Below are positions 33,811 to 45,139 of a stretch of 64,000 bases of DNA, in pieces. Below the pieces are notes generated by a model. The model saw only the letters and a list, made by a program, of their open reading frames with translations, did no database searches and was not told the origin of the DNA. The stretch spans positions 1,529,780-1,593,779 of the forward strand of contig OX621173.1 in assembly GCA_951640195.1 (NCBI GenBank). Reading direction: 5' to 3'. The DNA comes from Porpolomopsis calyptriformis. Taxonomy: Eukaryota > Basidiomycota > Agaricomycetes > Agaricales > Hygrophoraceae. The number at the start of each line of letters is the position of its first letter. Position 1 is the first letter of the stretch. The position numbers and the translations under genes are program-made.

Positions 33811-35693
33811 ATGGTAACTGATTCAACCACCATCCTGGCCTCGCACTCTCCATCGCCGCCTCCGCCCTACGCCCTCACCAATCCCAAACCACACCAGGCA
33901 TCGACGTCCGAGCTCATCAGCAATGCATGTCTGATTACTGCTGCCACATTAGACTTGTCGCCAGCAGAGCTCGATTCTCTCACAGAACAGCTCAACCCGT
34001 TGGTCGACGAATTCTACAAACCCGACCTCACCCCTTCCCCACCTTTATCCCCTTCGTCATCCTCATCTGAGGAATCCTTTAATACTGCCCTGTCCTCTCC
34101 GATTGAAGACCCGTCCAACCCATCTACACTCCTTGAAGTAGAGCCAGTCGTCCACCTCCAAGTTTGCTTTCACGTTCACCACCCCCGTTGCCTCACAGAA
34201 CAAGTCGTTGTCCCCGTTATCTACGTTTTCCAACGTCGCGATATGCAAGACGTACGAGAAATCCATCTCGTACTTGATCATTAGCCAATACATCTCGCCC
34301 GTCGCGGAGGCCCTCTTATAGCGCCTCAGAGACTGAAGAAGAACAAGAGTTCGAAGACACACCCGAAGACCACGAGATCCACTTGCCCTTCTCGTCGCAG
34401 CTTCTTCCCCCTCTTCTTCCCTCCATCTCTTTGCTCGAATCCGGGCCCTCCACCTTCGTACGGACTCCCGTCTCGTTCTCATTCCTAGGTCTCAGACCTC
34501 GATGAACCCCTCCTCCTCCGGTTGATTCACCTTTCCCGCGACCTAGCCCCAAGGGAAAGCAATGGATTGCTTCCGTTGAATTCGAACCAGAACCCAAACC
34601 TTCAGACCCACCTCCTTCTGCTCCTTCTTCTCTTTCCTCCAGAAAACTAAGCCCTTCTCCTCGAGAGCCGTTAGCTCTCCTCCTCGACACAGACCCTGAA
34701 CCGAACCCAACCCTGCACACGTCTCCTTCTCCATCACCACCCAACAGCCCCCTCCTTGCTCCCCCAATGGCTGCCGCTGTCTCCAGTAAAATTAAGCTCG
34801 CCGAACCCAGTACATTCAATGGCAACCCAAAGACCTACAAGGATTGGTATCGACAGGTCATCATTTTCCTTGCTGGTCGTGGCATCACCGACAAGACCGA
34901 ACGCGCCCTCGTCACCCTCTCCTACATGAAGGAAGGGACTGCCGCCATCTGGGCCCAGCAGTTTGTCGACGATTTCCTTGACCAGACAGACGCTCAGGGT
35001 AACACTGTCCCTTTCCCCGATTGGGCAGACTTCAAGATTGGTCTTGATAGAGCTTTCACGGACACTGCCTCGGAGCAACGCGCACAAGAAGAGATTGAGA
35101 CCATGATGCAAGGGTCATCCCTCATTGTGGAATACCTTGTCAGGTACAAGATGAAGGCAAAACTTGCTGGCCTCAGCCAGGATAAAGAAAAAATCCGGAT
35201 CTTCGAGAAGAACATCCATCGCGACATCGTTCGCCAGATGTATCTTAACCCTCCCCTCCCCACAGTATGGGCTGACTATATCGAGAAGGTCGTGGCCATC
35301 GGACAGCTCCACAAGCGCTATCGCCAACAGGAACAAGCTCGTCGTCCGGCTGCCCCTTCTTCGCGATTCGTGCCCCAGACCTTCCCTCGTCCCCAAGGTC
35401 AACCTGCCGAAGATCGTCGTGTCCCCACTGGGATCATCCACAGCAGTCAGGGAAAGCCCATGGACGTTGACAAGACACGTCAGGTCCACCGATGTTTCAA
35501 CTGTAGAGAGATCGGACATTTCCAACGAGATTGTCCCAAGGAGAAGGCTGCCGTGAATGTTCGTGCCCTCTTCTATGACATGACCACGTCGGAGCTGAAC
35601 GAGCTGAAGAACCTCCTTTCCGAAGAGGAGCACAGCTCAGCGAACGAAACCCCTGCTCTCGGTGACGAATCGGATTTTGTCGACGGTCAATGA
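33811..35693 (+). CDS. gag: Gypsy gag (capsid and nucleocapsid), N-terminal part frameshifted
   Basis: The intact frame 34767-35693 (308 residues) begins MAAAVSSKIKLAEPSTFNG and carries the capsid-like retrotransposon gag domain (KTYKDWYRQVIIFLAGRG, AAIWAQQFVDDFL, VEYLVRYKMKAKLAGL). It ends with one CCHC knuckle, CFNCREIGHFQRDC, near residue 245, and an acidic tail. Upstream, 33811-34766 is a Ser/Pro-rich region open in one frame to 34286 and in another afterwards, so the longer gag has a frameshift. The stop codon TGA at 35691 overlaps an ATG (ATGA, 35690) that opens the protease frame. It would assemble virus-like particles, but the element as a whole is inactive. Confidence 0.85.
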
Positions 35694-36631
35694 AGATGCG
35701 TTCCCTTCACTCGACTGGTAGCTGTTTGCTTTGGCAGAACACTCTCATATCAGACACTTCTCTTTTATCTACAACAACGGCATGTACAATACCTAGTATA
35801 TCCAAATCCAATACCCCTGTTGTTTCTTCCCCTCCGAAACCTGTTCTGTCAGACGCATGCATTGAACGCCCTGAAACTCTCACTCCCGAACCATTGTCTC
35901 TTTCTGTCAACTCAATCGACGTCAACTCTCTTTCAACACCTCTGGATATCATTAATGCTATTAAGGGCAACACTAATTCTGCGATCTCCATCCTTCAACA
36001 CTGGTCACACCCAGCGCGTTCACGCGAGATGGTACAATCCACCATCGATGAAATCACCGCCCTCACCCCAGAGAATGCCATTCGAGCCTTGAACGAACTC
36101 AAACAACCTCACGTCTTCGTTTGTGGTTCCAAAGGAAATCAACTCATCCTCAAGGCCCATCTTGTCACTCTGGACAATCATACAGAGCATACTGCCACCG
36201 CTCTCGTCAACAGCGGATGTGAAGGCTCCTGTATTGATGTCAAATACGTCCGAGATCATGATCTCCATATGACCTCCCTTGCTTGACCCATTCTGGTGCA
36301 CAATGCTGATGGACAACCCAACACCGAAGGCCCCATCACGGAAATGGTCACTCTCGAGATGCGAGTCGGAACTCACGTGGAAAGGATCAATTTCAGCGTA
36401 ACCAATCTCGGCAAGGGACAAGTCTTCCTTGGACATGACTGGCTCAAGACCCATAACCCCTCTGTGGACTGGAAGGCTGGTACCCTCGATTTCGACCGAT
36501 GCCTGTCGGATTGTCATCCCTCTGTCGATTCCTTCGACATCAACAACCTCATTCTGGAAGACAATGATCATCTCCTCATGATCGATCTCGCTCCTGCTAT
36601 CCAGATCCAGTTGATGACTACCAAGTTGTAG
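35690..36631 (+). pseudogene. pol: Gypsy aspartic protease region
   Basis: Starts in the ATGA overlap with gag, runs through a linker and reaches a retroviral-type protease core with ALVNSGCEGSCID, where the usual active-site triad D-S/T-G is N-S-G. The Asp-to-Asn change fits GAC to AAC at a CpG. The flap-like later part (GKGQVFLGHDWLKTHNPSVDW) is in a second open stretch (36296-36631) after a TGA at 36286-36288, where Arg (CGA) is likely. Without the catalytic Asp the polyprotein could not be processed. Confidence 0.85.
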
Positions 36632-36655
36632 GAACTCGCAATCAAAGCTGCCGAG

Positions 36656-37986
36656 GCCCAGAAGAAGGACCGCGATTAGAAAGACATTGTCCCCAACTAT
36701 CTTTATGAATTCCAAGACGTCTTCACCAAAAAGGACTTCGACGAACTACCACCACCCCGTCCTTGGGATCATGTGATTGAGTTACTCCCCGGAACCGAAG
36801 AAAAACTCGATTGCAAGATCTATCCCCTCAGTGTGGATGAACGTTCACAACTTGATGAATTCCTCGAGGAGAATCTCCGAACTGGACGAATTCGCCCTTC
36901 CATCTCCCCCATTGCTTCCCCCTTCTTCTTCATCAAGAAGAAAGATGGTCGATTACGCCCGATCCAGGATTACCGCAAGTTGAATGACATGACCATCAAG
37001 AATCGCTATCCACTCCCCTTGATCACTGAACTCATTGACGCCCTGCAGAATGCCCATTACTTCACTAAATTGGACATCCGTTGGGGCTACAACAATGTTC
37101 GCATCAAGGAAGGCGATGAACACAAAGCCGCATTCAGGACTAACCGTGGCTTGTTCGAGCCCTTGGTTATGTTCTTCGGGCTCACGAACTCGCCTGCCAC
37201 TTTCCAAACAATGATGAATGACATTTTCCATGTTCAGATCCACCAAGGTCACATATTGATCTACATCGACGATATACTGATCTTCGACAAGGATCTCGGG
37301 ACGCATCATCGGCACGTCCACGAAGTCATGTCTCTACTCCGTGAACACAAGCTTTATCTCAAGCCTGATAAATGCGAGTTCGACCAAAAACAAGTGGAAT
37401 ATCTCGGAGTCGTTGTCTCAGAAGGCCAAGTCAAAATGGATCCGATCAAGGTCCAAGGCATCACCGATTGGCCGACCCCGACTTGCAAATGCGACGTTCA
37501 GTCCTTCCTCAGATTTTGCAACTTCTATTGTCGTTTCATTCACCACTTTGCCGGTATTGCCCGCCCCCTTAACATCTTAACTGGAAACACTCCTTTCGAA
37601 TGGACTGATCAATGCCAGGATGCCTTCGACATCCTCAAAACTATCATTACTTCCGCTCCTGTTCTCTCCATCGCTAACGATCATGACTTACTCCGCGTCG
37701 AGACTGATGCCTCTGAGTACGCTTTGGGTACTATACTCTCGCAAAAACAAGAAAACATTTGGAAGCCCATCGGATTCCTCTCAAAGTCATTCAGTCCCGC
37801 GGAATGGAACTATCAGATTTACGATTGCAAACTCCTCGCAATAATGACCACTCTCCAAGAGTTTCGCAAGCATTTGTTGTCCGCAAAACAAGTCTTTGAG
37901 GTTTGGACTGATCATGCCAACCTCCAATACTTCAAGAAGCCACAGAAGCTCAACAGGCGTCAGGCCCGCTGGCTCACAGCACATGG
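36656..37986 (+). pseudogene. pol: Gypsy reverse transcriptase and RNase H (5' part)
   Basis: RT reads almost intact: IYPLSVDERSQLDEFLEENL, SPFFFIKKKDGRLRPIQDYR, FTKLDIRWGYNNVRI with the first catalytic Asp, NSPATFQTMMNDIF, and the YIDD box (ILIYIDDILIF). RNase H follows with RVETDASEYALG and EVWTDHANLQYF, but the block expected to read DKELLAI is DCKLLAI, replacing a catalytic Glu by Lys. Stops lie at 36629 and 36677 (TAG where CAG is expected). The text breaks at RRQARWLTA, where the foldback element enters, and resumes after 42286 with LLTELQDFHFTLHHVAG. Confidence 0.88.
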
Positions 37987-38262
37987 TTCAGTCAAAGATA
38001 GTGGTGAACTACAGTGAAATGAACTTGCTATATAGCGGTGTTTCTCAGTCCACCGATCTTCGGCTGAAAATACATATATAGCTGATGTACACTGAAGCGC
38101 CGAAATTTATATATAGTAGTGAAATACATCTCCACTAAGAGGCAGGTATGCCAGTACACTACAGAGTAGCCAAGAGTGATAAGGGAGATACACTAATAGG
38201 CCGAAGATAGTACTCACCAAAGACTATGGAGGGGCCGAGAAATGGATGTATATGTATATGGC

Positions 38263-38480
38263 TCAGCTGAGATATAGATTGCCGATAACTACCGATGGGC
38301 CGAAGGTGGTTTCTACTATATATACAGGTTGGCCGAGATATAGATTGCTGATAACTACCGATGGGCCGAAGGTGGTTTCTACTATATATACAGGTTGGCC
38401 GAGATATAGATTGCCAATGCCTACCGATGGGCCGAAGGTGGTTTCTACTATATATACAGGTTGGCCGAGATCGGTATGCT
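38263..38480 (+). repeat. About 66-bp tandem repeats, left arm
   Basis: Three units built on GATGGGCCGAAGGTGGTTTC, TACTATATATACAGGTTGGC and CGAGATATAGATTGC. The matching inverted array is at 41655-42005. Confidence 0.88.
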
Positions 38481-39835
38481 ATACTACACCTTCAGAGATG
38501 TCCACCGATACCGAGAATGGCTCGGCTGAGGGGTAGCAGTTGCATCGGTACCCTATAAATATGTGTATAGTAGATATAAATATATATTGTGAATAATTAA
38601 TTGCTTCAGCTATAAACAACTTTGCTGATAATTGTATACTTTAATCCACCTTCGGAGAGGTCCACCGATGCCGAGAATAGCTCGGCCGAGGGGTAGCAGT
38701 TGCCTCAGTACCCTATACATATGCATATAGTAGATAGAAATACATATTGTCAATAATTAATTGCTTTGGCTTTAGATAACTTCACTGATAATTGCATGCA
38801 TTAATCCACCTTCGGAGAGGTCCGCCGACGCCGAGAATGGCTCAGCCGAGGGGTAGCAGTTGCCTCAGTACCCTATACATATGCATATAGTAGATAGAAA
38901 TACATATTGTCAATAATTGATTGCTTTGGCCTTGGGTAACTTTGCTGATAATTGCATGCATTAATCCACCTTCGGAGAGGTCCACCGATGCCAAGAATGG
39001 CTCGGCCAAGGGGTAGCAGTCACCTTGGTACCCTATACATATGCATATAGTAGATAGAAATACATATTGTCAATAATTAATTGCTTTGGCTTTAGATAAC
39101 TTCACTGATAATTACATGCATTAATCCACCTTCGGAGAGGTCCGCCGACACTGAGAATGGCTCAGCCGAGGGGTAGCAGTTGCCTCAGTACCCTATACGT
39201 ATGCATATAGTAGATAGAAATACATATTGTCAATAATTGATTGCTTTGGCCTTGGGTAACTTTGCTGATAATTGCATGCATTAATCCACCTTCGGAGAGG
39301 TCCGCTGACACCGAGAATGGCTCGGCCAAGGGGTAGCAGTCACCTTGGTACCCTATACATATGCATATAGTAGATAGAAATACATATTGTCAATAATTAA
39401 TTGCTTTGGCTTTAGATAACTTCACTGATAATTACATGCATTAATCCACCTTCGGAGAGGTCCGCCGACACCAAGAATGGCTCGGCCGAGGGGTAGCAGT
39501 TGCCTCGGTACCCTATACATATGCATATAGTAGATAGAAATACATATTGTCAATAATTGATTGCTTTGGCTTTAGATAACTTTGCTGATAATGGCATGCA
39601 TTAATCCACCTTTGGAGAGGTCCGCCGATGCCAAGACTAGCTCGGCTGAGGGGTAGCAGTTGCTTCAGTACCCTATACATATGCATATAGTAGATAGAAA
39701 TACATATTGTGAATAATTAATTGCTTTGGCTTTAGATAACTTTACTGATAATTGCATGCATTAATCCACCTTCAGGGGGGTCCGCCGACACTGAGGATAG
39801 TTTCGCCGAGGTTTCACAGCTGCCTCGGTAACCTA
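38481..39835 (+). repeat. 160-bp tandem array, left arm (about eight units)
   Basis: TTAATCCACC recurs exactly every 160 bp at 38641, 38801, 38961, 39121, 39281, 39441, 39601 and 39761. Each unit holds GGCTCGGCCGAGGGGTAGCA, the box TACCCTATACATATGCATAT and AATTGATTGCTTTGGC. Alternate units share variants (ACTTCACTGATAATT versus ACTTTGCTGATAATT), suggesting growth by 320-bp steps. Confidence 0.93.
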
Positions 39836-40489
39836 CACTCCATGGATGATTTATTAATATAACTTCTATAGAGATGTAAGACTATCTATCTTAGAGTAGT
39901 GCAACATATTTCCTATTTTATTTCTATCTCAATAGTGAAGTATTCAATGTTTAGTTGTTACTCTCTGCTAAAATGCAACGTCAAATTTCGGACTTGATAA
40001 ATATGCTTGTAAAAAATCTAGAAATATTTGTACCACTTGTTTATATACTCTATATTACATTTATTTGATGTGCCTGACAGGGTGCGCTAGTATAAGTAAA
40101 CTGTGTAGAAAATGTTGTGTTAGATTAACCTATGTTCGATGTTACTCTACACTGTCACAGTATAGGTTACTATATAAATCTATAGAGTTTTTTCATTACA
40201 TTCAAACATAGTAGACTACTCAGTATTAGGCACATAGTATTAATAGAATATGAAGTACATATACAAGTGGTACAAATATTTCTGGATGTTTTACAAGCAT
40301 ATTTATCAAGTCCGAAATTTAATGTTGCATTTTAGCAGAGAGTAACAACTAAACATTGAATACCTCACTATTGAGATAGAAATAAAATAGGAAGTATGTT
40401 GCACTACTCTAAGATAGATAGTCTTACATCTCTATAGAAGTTATATTAATAAATCATCCATGGAGTGTAGGTTACCAAGGCAGCTGTGA

Positions 40490-41640
40490 AACCTCGGCGA
40501 AGCCATCCTTGGTGTCGGCGGACCCCCCTGAAGGTGGATTAATGCATGTAATTATCAGTAAAGTTATCTAAAGCCAAAGCAATTAATTATTCACAATATG
40601 TATTTCTATCTACTATATGCATATGTATAGGGTACTGAAGCAACTGCTACCCCTCAGCTGAGCCAGTCTTGGCATCGGCGGACCTCTCCGAAGGTGGATT
40701 AATGCATGCCATTATCAGCAAAGTTATCTAAAGCCAAAGCAATCAATTATTGACAATATGTATTTCTATCTACTATATGCATATGTATAGGGTACCGAGG
40801 CAACTGCTACCCCTCGGCCGAGCCATTCTCGGCATCGGCGGACCTCTCCGAAGGTGGATTAATGCATGTAATTATCAGTGAAGTTATCTAAAGCCAAAGC
40901 AATTAATTATTGACAATATGTATTTCTATCTACTATATGTATATGTATAGGGTACTGAGGCAACTGCTACCCCTCAGCCGAGCCATTCTCGGCGTCGGCG
41001 GACCTCTCCAAAGGTGGATTAATGCATGCAATTATCAGCAAAGTTGCCCAAGGCCAAAGCAATTAATCATTCACAATATGTATTTCTATCTACTATGCAT
41101 ATGTATAGGGTACCGAGGCAACTGCTACCCCTTGGCCGAGCCATTCTCGGCGTCGGTGGACCTCTCCGAAGGTGGATTAATGCATGCAATTATCAGCAAA
41201 GTTACCCAAGGCCAAAGCAATCAATTATTGACAATATGTATTTCTATCTACTATATGCATATGTATAGGGTACTGAGGCAACTGCTACCCCTTGGCCGAG
41301 CCATTCTCGGCATCGGCGGACCTCTCTGAAGGTGGATTAATGCATGCAATTATCAGTGAAGTTATCTAAAGCCAAAGCAATTAATTATTGACAATATGTA
41401 TTTCTATCTACTATATGCATATGTATAGGGTACTGAGGCAACTGCTACCCCTCGGCCGAGCTATTCTTGGCATCGGTGGACCTCTCCGAAGGTGGATTAA
41501 AGTATACAATTATCAGCAAAGTTGTTTATAGCTGAAGCAATTAATTATTCACAATATATATTTATATCTACTATACACATATTTATAGGGTACCGATGCA
41601 ACTGCTACCCCTCAGCCGAGCCATTCTCGGTATCGGTGGA
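40490..41640 (-). repeat. 160-bp tandem array, right arm (about seven units)
   Basis: The inverted counterpart of the left array: GGTGGATTAATGCATG recurs about every 160 bp, with one unit 4 bp short (41096, CTATGCATATG). It has one unit fewer than the left arm. Confidence 0.9.
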
Positions 41641-41654
41641 CATCTCTGAAGGTG

Positions 41655-42005
41655 TAGTATAGCATACCGATCTTGGCCAACCTGTATATATAGTAGAAAC
41701 CACCTTCGGCCCATCGGTAGTTATCAGCAATCTATATCTCGGCCAACCTGTATATATATTAGAAACCACCTTTGGCCCATCAGTAGGCATTGGCAATCTA
41801 TATCTCGGCCAACCTGTATATATAGTAGAAACCACCTTCGGCCCATCGGTAGGCATTGGCAATCTATATCTCGGCCAACCTGTATATATAGTAGAAACCA
41901 CCTTCGGCCCATCGGTAGTTATCAGCAATCTATATCTTGGCCAACCTGTATATATAGTAGAAACCACCTTCGGCCCATCGGTAGTTATCGGCAATCTATA
42001 TCTCA
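41655..42005 (-). repeat. About 66-bp tandem repeats, right arm
   Basis: Five units against about three on the left, built on GTAGAAACCACCTTCGGCCC and ATCGGTAG and TCGGCCAACCTGTATATAT. Confidence 0.88.
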
Positions 42006-42285
42006 GCCGAGCCATATACATATACATCCATTTCTCGGCCCCTCCATAGTCTTTGGTGAGTACTATCTTCGGCCCATTAGTGTATCTCCCTTATCACTCT
42101 TGGCTACCCTGTAGTGTACTGGCATACCTGCCTTTTAGTGGAGATGTATTTCACTACTATATATAAATTTTGGTGCTTTAGTGTATATTAGTTATATATG
42201 TATTTTCGGCCGAAGATCGGTGGACCGAGAAACACCACTATATAGCAAGTTCATTTCACTGTGGTTCACTGCTATCTTGGCTGAA

Positions 42286-43400
42286 TGGGCTCCTCACGGA
42301 GTTGCAAGACTTCCACTTCACCCTTCATCATGTCGCTGGTAAGGCTAACTCGAAGGCTGACATCCTGTCGAGACGACCAGGATTTGAAAGGGGGGTGGAT
42401 GACAATGACGACACAATTCTCTTACCCAACTCTCTTTTTTCTGTTTCTTCTCACCCTATCATAGATCTCCGACCAGTTCAACTCGATGTTGAACCCAATC
42501 ACTTTCGCTTACGCATCAAGAATTCCTACCGGAACAAAGAAGATTCTGTCACACTCCCTTAAAGAAAACAAGAAAATGGTTGGAAGATTCAAGACGATGG
42601 TATCCTCACTTTCAACAATCGGATCTATGTCTCCATCAACAAATCTCTCTGTGGTGAAATCATCTCTCGGTATCACGACAACCCTTTGTCAGGACATTAC
42701 GGTCCGTTCAAGACTACCAAAGTCCTTTGTCGCGATTACTGGTGGCCCACTATCCGTCAAGATGTGAAACAGTACATCTCCGGTTGCGAGACTTGTCAAC
42801 GCACCAAGGCATCTCGCCTGCCCGCTCGACCCCGCTCCACCCATTTGATCCCCCAGCTTGTCCTTGGGACACGATCACCGTCGACCTCGTAGGACCAATC
42901 CCCGAATGTCAAGGTTACAACGCTGTCTTGACTATCGTCGACACGTTCTCGAAAGCCATCAAGTTCGAGCCCACTCATATCGAACTCAATTTGGAAGGCT
43001 TCGCAAAGATCATTCGAGATCACGTCATCCAAGATCATGGAGTCCCACGACGGATCATTCACGATCGCGACCCGTGATTTGTATCCAAATATATGACTGA
43101 TCTCTTCCGCCTCCTAGGCACAACACAAAACATTTCCACCGCTTACCATCCTCAAACCGATGGCCAATCCAAACGAATGAATCAGACTCTCGAGCAGTAC
43201 CTACGAGTCTTCATCAATCATTGCCAGGATAATTGGAAGGAATGGTTGGCACTGGCCGAGTTCTCGTACAACAACTCTGTCCACGCCGCCACTACCCAAA
43301 CCCCTTTCTACATCAACTACAGCCAACACCCTTGGTCCGGAAACGATACCTGAAGAGAAGTCCGGAACGAATCCGCTACTCAATTCGCAGAACGAATGAA
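42286..43400 (+). pseudogene. pol: Gypsy RNase H end and integrase
   Basis: The RNase H end (LTELQDFHFTLHHVAGKANSKADILSRR region) is followed by a zinc-binding HHCC domain (ISRYHDNPLSGHYGPFKTTK, then CETCQRTK). The DDE core is WDTITVDLVGPIPE with the first Asp, RIIHDRDP with the second Asp, and AYHPQTDGQSKRMNQTLEQ, where the catalytic Glu (normally S-E-R) is Lys. Stops follow HDRDP (TGA) and SGNDT (TGA), both where CGA Arg is likely, and one frame slip near 42840 separates the zinc domain from the core. Insertion activity is therefore lost. Confidence 0.88.
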
Positions 43401-43479
43401 ACATGTCCGTCAAGAAACCAAGTCTGCCCTCGGACAAGCCAATGAGAGAATGAAGACCAGCCATGACAAATGATCCCAA

Positions 43480-44389
43480 TCCGCTCATGAGTACTCCCCC
43501 AGAGATAAAGTCTGGCTCACTGCCACAAACATCAAGACCAATCGCGCAATGAAGAAGCTTGACAACAAACGCTTCGGACCCTTCAAGGTCATTGAAAAGG
43601 TTGGTCGTTCTGCCTACCGACTCGAACTCCCCCATGAATGGATGGGCTTACATCCGGTCTTCAACAAATCTTACTTGTCCCCTTACCGTCATTCTTCCTA
43701 CCCAAACCAAAAAGCTCCTCCTCCTCCCCCTCCCCTCCAATTGGACGATGAAACCGAGTACGTCGTCGAGAAAATCTTGGATTCCCAAGTCCATCGAAAG
43801 CAACTCCAATACCTGGTGCATTAGGAAGGTTACACCAACGAAGAGAATACTTGGCAATCCGCATCCGATGTTGCACATGCCCAAGAGCTAGTCGACGAGT
43901 TCCATGCTCTGAACCCGAAACGACCAGCCCCGAGACTTCAGATCCGCGTCATTCGCATGGATTATTTCTTTAGTATCGATGATCGCCTCTACAACCCGAT
44001 CACCGACTCGTACGGTGAAGGTTATAAACCACCGACGATGTCCGACAACATCGATGTCATTGTCCCACTCATGCCCATCGAAGTCGATCGTGCTCTGGAT
44101 TTCGATTTCGACATCTCCGTCCTCTTCCCCCATCTCCCCGCCCATGTACGTCGAGTCTGGATTTACGAAGAAGGACCAACCAATGCAGTCACTCTTGTTG
44201 CGCGATTGGACGGTCACGGTCAAGTGCTTCGTTTATACTAACTCACACTCCCTCTTTCGGCCTTGGATATCCAACGACGATACGGTCATTACCTCCCTGC
44301 TATTCCCTGTTACGCACCCCGCTGGCTTCTACGAGACTGCTCAAGACATCTCCAATGCTTACATTGAACTCATGCAGACACGATTCTGA
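43480..44389 (+). pseudogene. pol: Gypsy integrase C-terminus with chromodomain
   Basis: The GPY-type module (KRFGPFKVIEKVGRSAYRLE, LHPVFNKSYLSPY) leads into a chromodomain: YVVEKILDSQVHRKQLQYLV, then a TAG at 43822 in place of the conserved Trp, then EGYTNEENTWQ. This marks the element as a chromovirus, whose integrase reads histone marks to choose targets. A further C-terminal extension (YFFSIDDRLYNPITDSYG, VIVPLMPIEVDRALDFDF) continues to about 44240 and then in another frame to 44389, just before the purine tract. Confidence 0.85.
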
Positions 44390-44400
44390 AGGGAGAGTGA

Positions 44401-45139
44401 TGTTACGATGCGTCCATATCTTTTTGTTTTATCTTATCGCAGCCTATCTAATCTTGTCTCACCCATTCACCACCTTCCTTATCTCGTCTTTTCCTCCGTC
44501 GTTTCCTTCTTGTCACTTGTGACCGTCACACACGAGCGACTTCTGCCATTGGTCGGCAATGACGCCATTGTCACAGTCGTAATTTTCCTTCTTTTTCTTT
44601 ATCTTATCATATGCAAACCTATCTCTTATCTTGGGATTCCCCCCATTTGTTATCGGGATTCCCCATTACCTTTCTCCGGGATTCCCCACTACTCTACCTA
44701 TATGCGGATACACTTCATTTCCGTTATGTTTCAACCCCTTTATGATTCGTCATCGATCACAATGACTCATCCTTATCTTTACCTCATGTTATGTCGCACT
44801 GACTCACACAGATAAGTAGTCAGTATATAAAGAGTACTTCTGTACGTATCAGACCTTAAGTCTGATTCCTTGTTAGCCTACTCATAACAAGGACTTGGAA
44901 CCATCTCTTATATCTCTTGGGACAGAACACCTGAAGTAAAACGCGTTCCAAACAACCAGTTTATAACAGCCATCCGCAGTCGCGCAGCCATCCACAGCAG
45001 CTGAATAAGTAACGCGTAGTCAGAGTTTGTATTCTTAGTTTCGATCTCAACATAGACACCCCCCTCTAGTTATTGACTAGAGTCTCTGTTCTTCCCGTTG
45101 ACCACCCTAAGCTGACCGAAAGATCACTGCGCCTTAACA
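44401..45139 (+). repeat. Gypsy 3' LTR, split by a solo LTR
   Basis: 44401-44568 and 44969-45139 together match the 5' LTR. The guest LTR and the duplicated GCCAT account for the extra 405 bp. Confidence 0.93.
44569..44968 (+). mobile_element. Solo LTR (family L1), GCCAT target duplication
   Basis: 400 bp, TGTCACAGTCG...TTTATAACA, flanked by GCCAT at 44564-44568 and 44969-44973. It contains a TATA-like CAGTATATAAAGAG (44819) and a CTTAAGTCTGATTCC block also seen inverted in the copy at 28015. It entered the Gypsy LTR, so it is younger than the Gypsy element. Confidence 0.94.

Larger units (their letters stand above)
37987..42285. mobile_element. Foldback-like element, 4.3-kb near-perfect palindrome
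   Basis: Two arms of about 2.05 kb (about 37987-40055 and 40246-42285) are inverted copies of each other around a spacer of about 190 bp. The outer ends can be followed from TTCAG through AAGATAG and CAGTGAAATGAACTTGC to GCTATATAG on the left, with the inverse on the right. Inside each arm are two kinds of tandem array, 66-bp and 160-bp, and an AT-rich inner part (CTCTGCTAAAATGCAAC). No protein is credible: open frames in the arrays are repeat translations. The host break (GGCTCACA left, GGCTCCTCAC right) hints at an imperfect 8-10 bp target duplication. This is the architecture of foldback (FB/TU) transposons. Confidence 0.85.
33297..45139 (+). mobile_element. Ty3/Gypsy chromovirus with nested insertions, inactive
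   Basis: An LTR retrotransposon of about 11.8 kb including guests. The LTRs are 334 bp (TGTTACGATG...GCCTTAACA): the left at 33297-33630, the right at 44401-45139 carrying a 400-bp solo LTR plus its 5-bp duplication. Subtracting these from the right LTR gives exactly 334 bp. A purine-rich tract (GAAGGGAGAGTGA) precedes the right LTR. Gag, protease, RT, RNase H, integrase and chromodomain follow in the Gypsy order. A 4.3-kb foldback element splits RNase H from integrase. The flanks AGTGG and CTATC do not match, so no target duplication remains. All domain-breaking changes seen are transitions. Confidence 0.93.

Noticed and set aside
34063..34825. Long minus-strand frames rich in Gly/Glu/Arg
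   Set aside because: Shadows of the Ser/Pro-rich N-terminal region of gag on the plus strand.
36020..36715. 231-codon minus-strand frame
   Set aside because: Antisense shadow of the Gypsy protease region.
38246..38558. Open frames rich in repeated VSTIYTGWPRYRL peptides
   Set aside because: They are translations of the 66-bp tandem repeats in the foldback arms, appear on both arms, and have no other coding sign.
40910..41329. Open frame over the right 160-bp array
   Set aside because: Repeat translation. The same peptide recurs once per repeat unit and the inverted arm gives other frames.
38481..41640. CRISPR-like array
   Set aside because: Repeats are 160 bp, contiguous and without unique spacers, and the host is a eukaryote.
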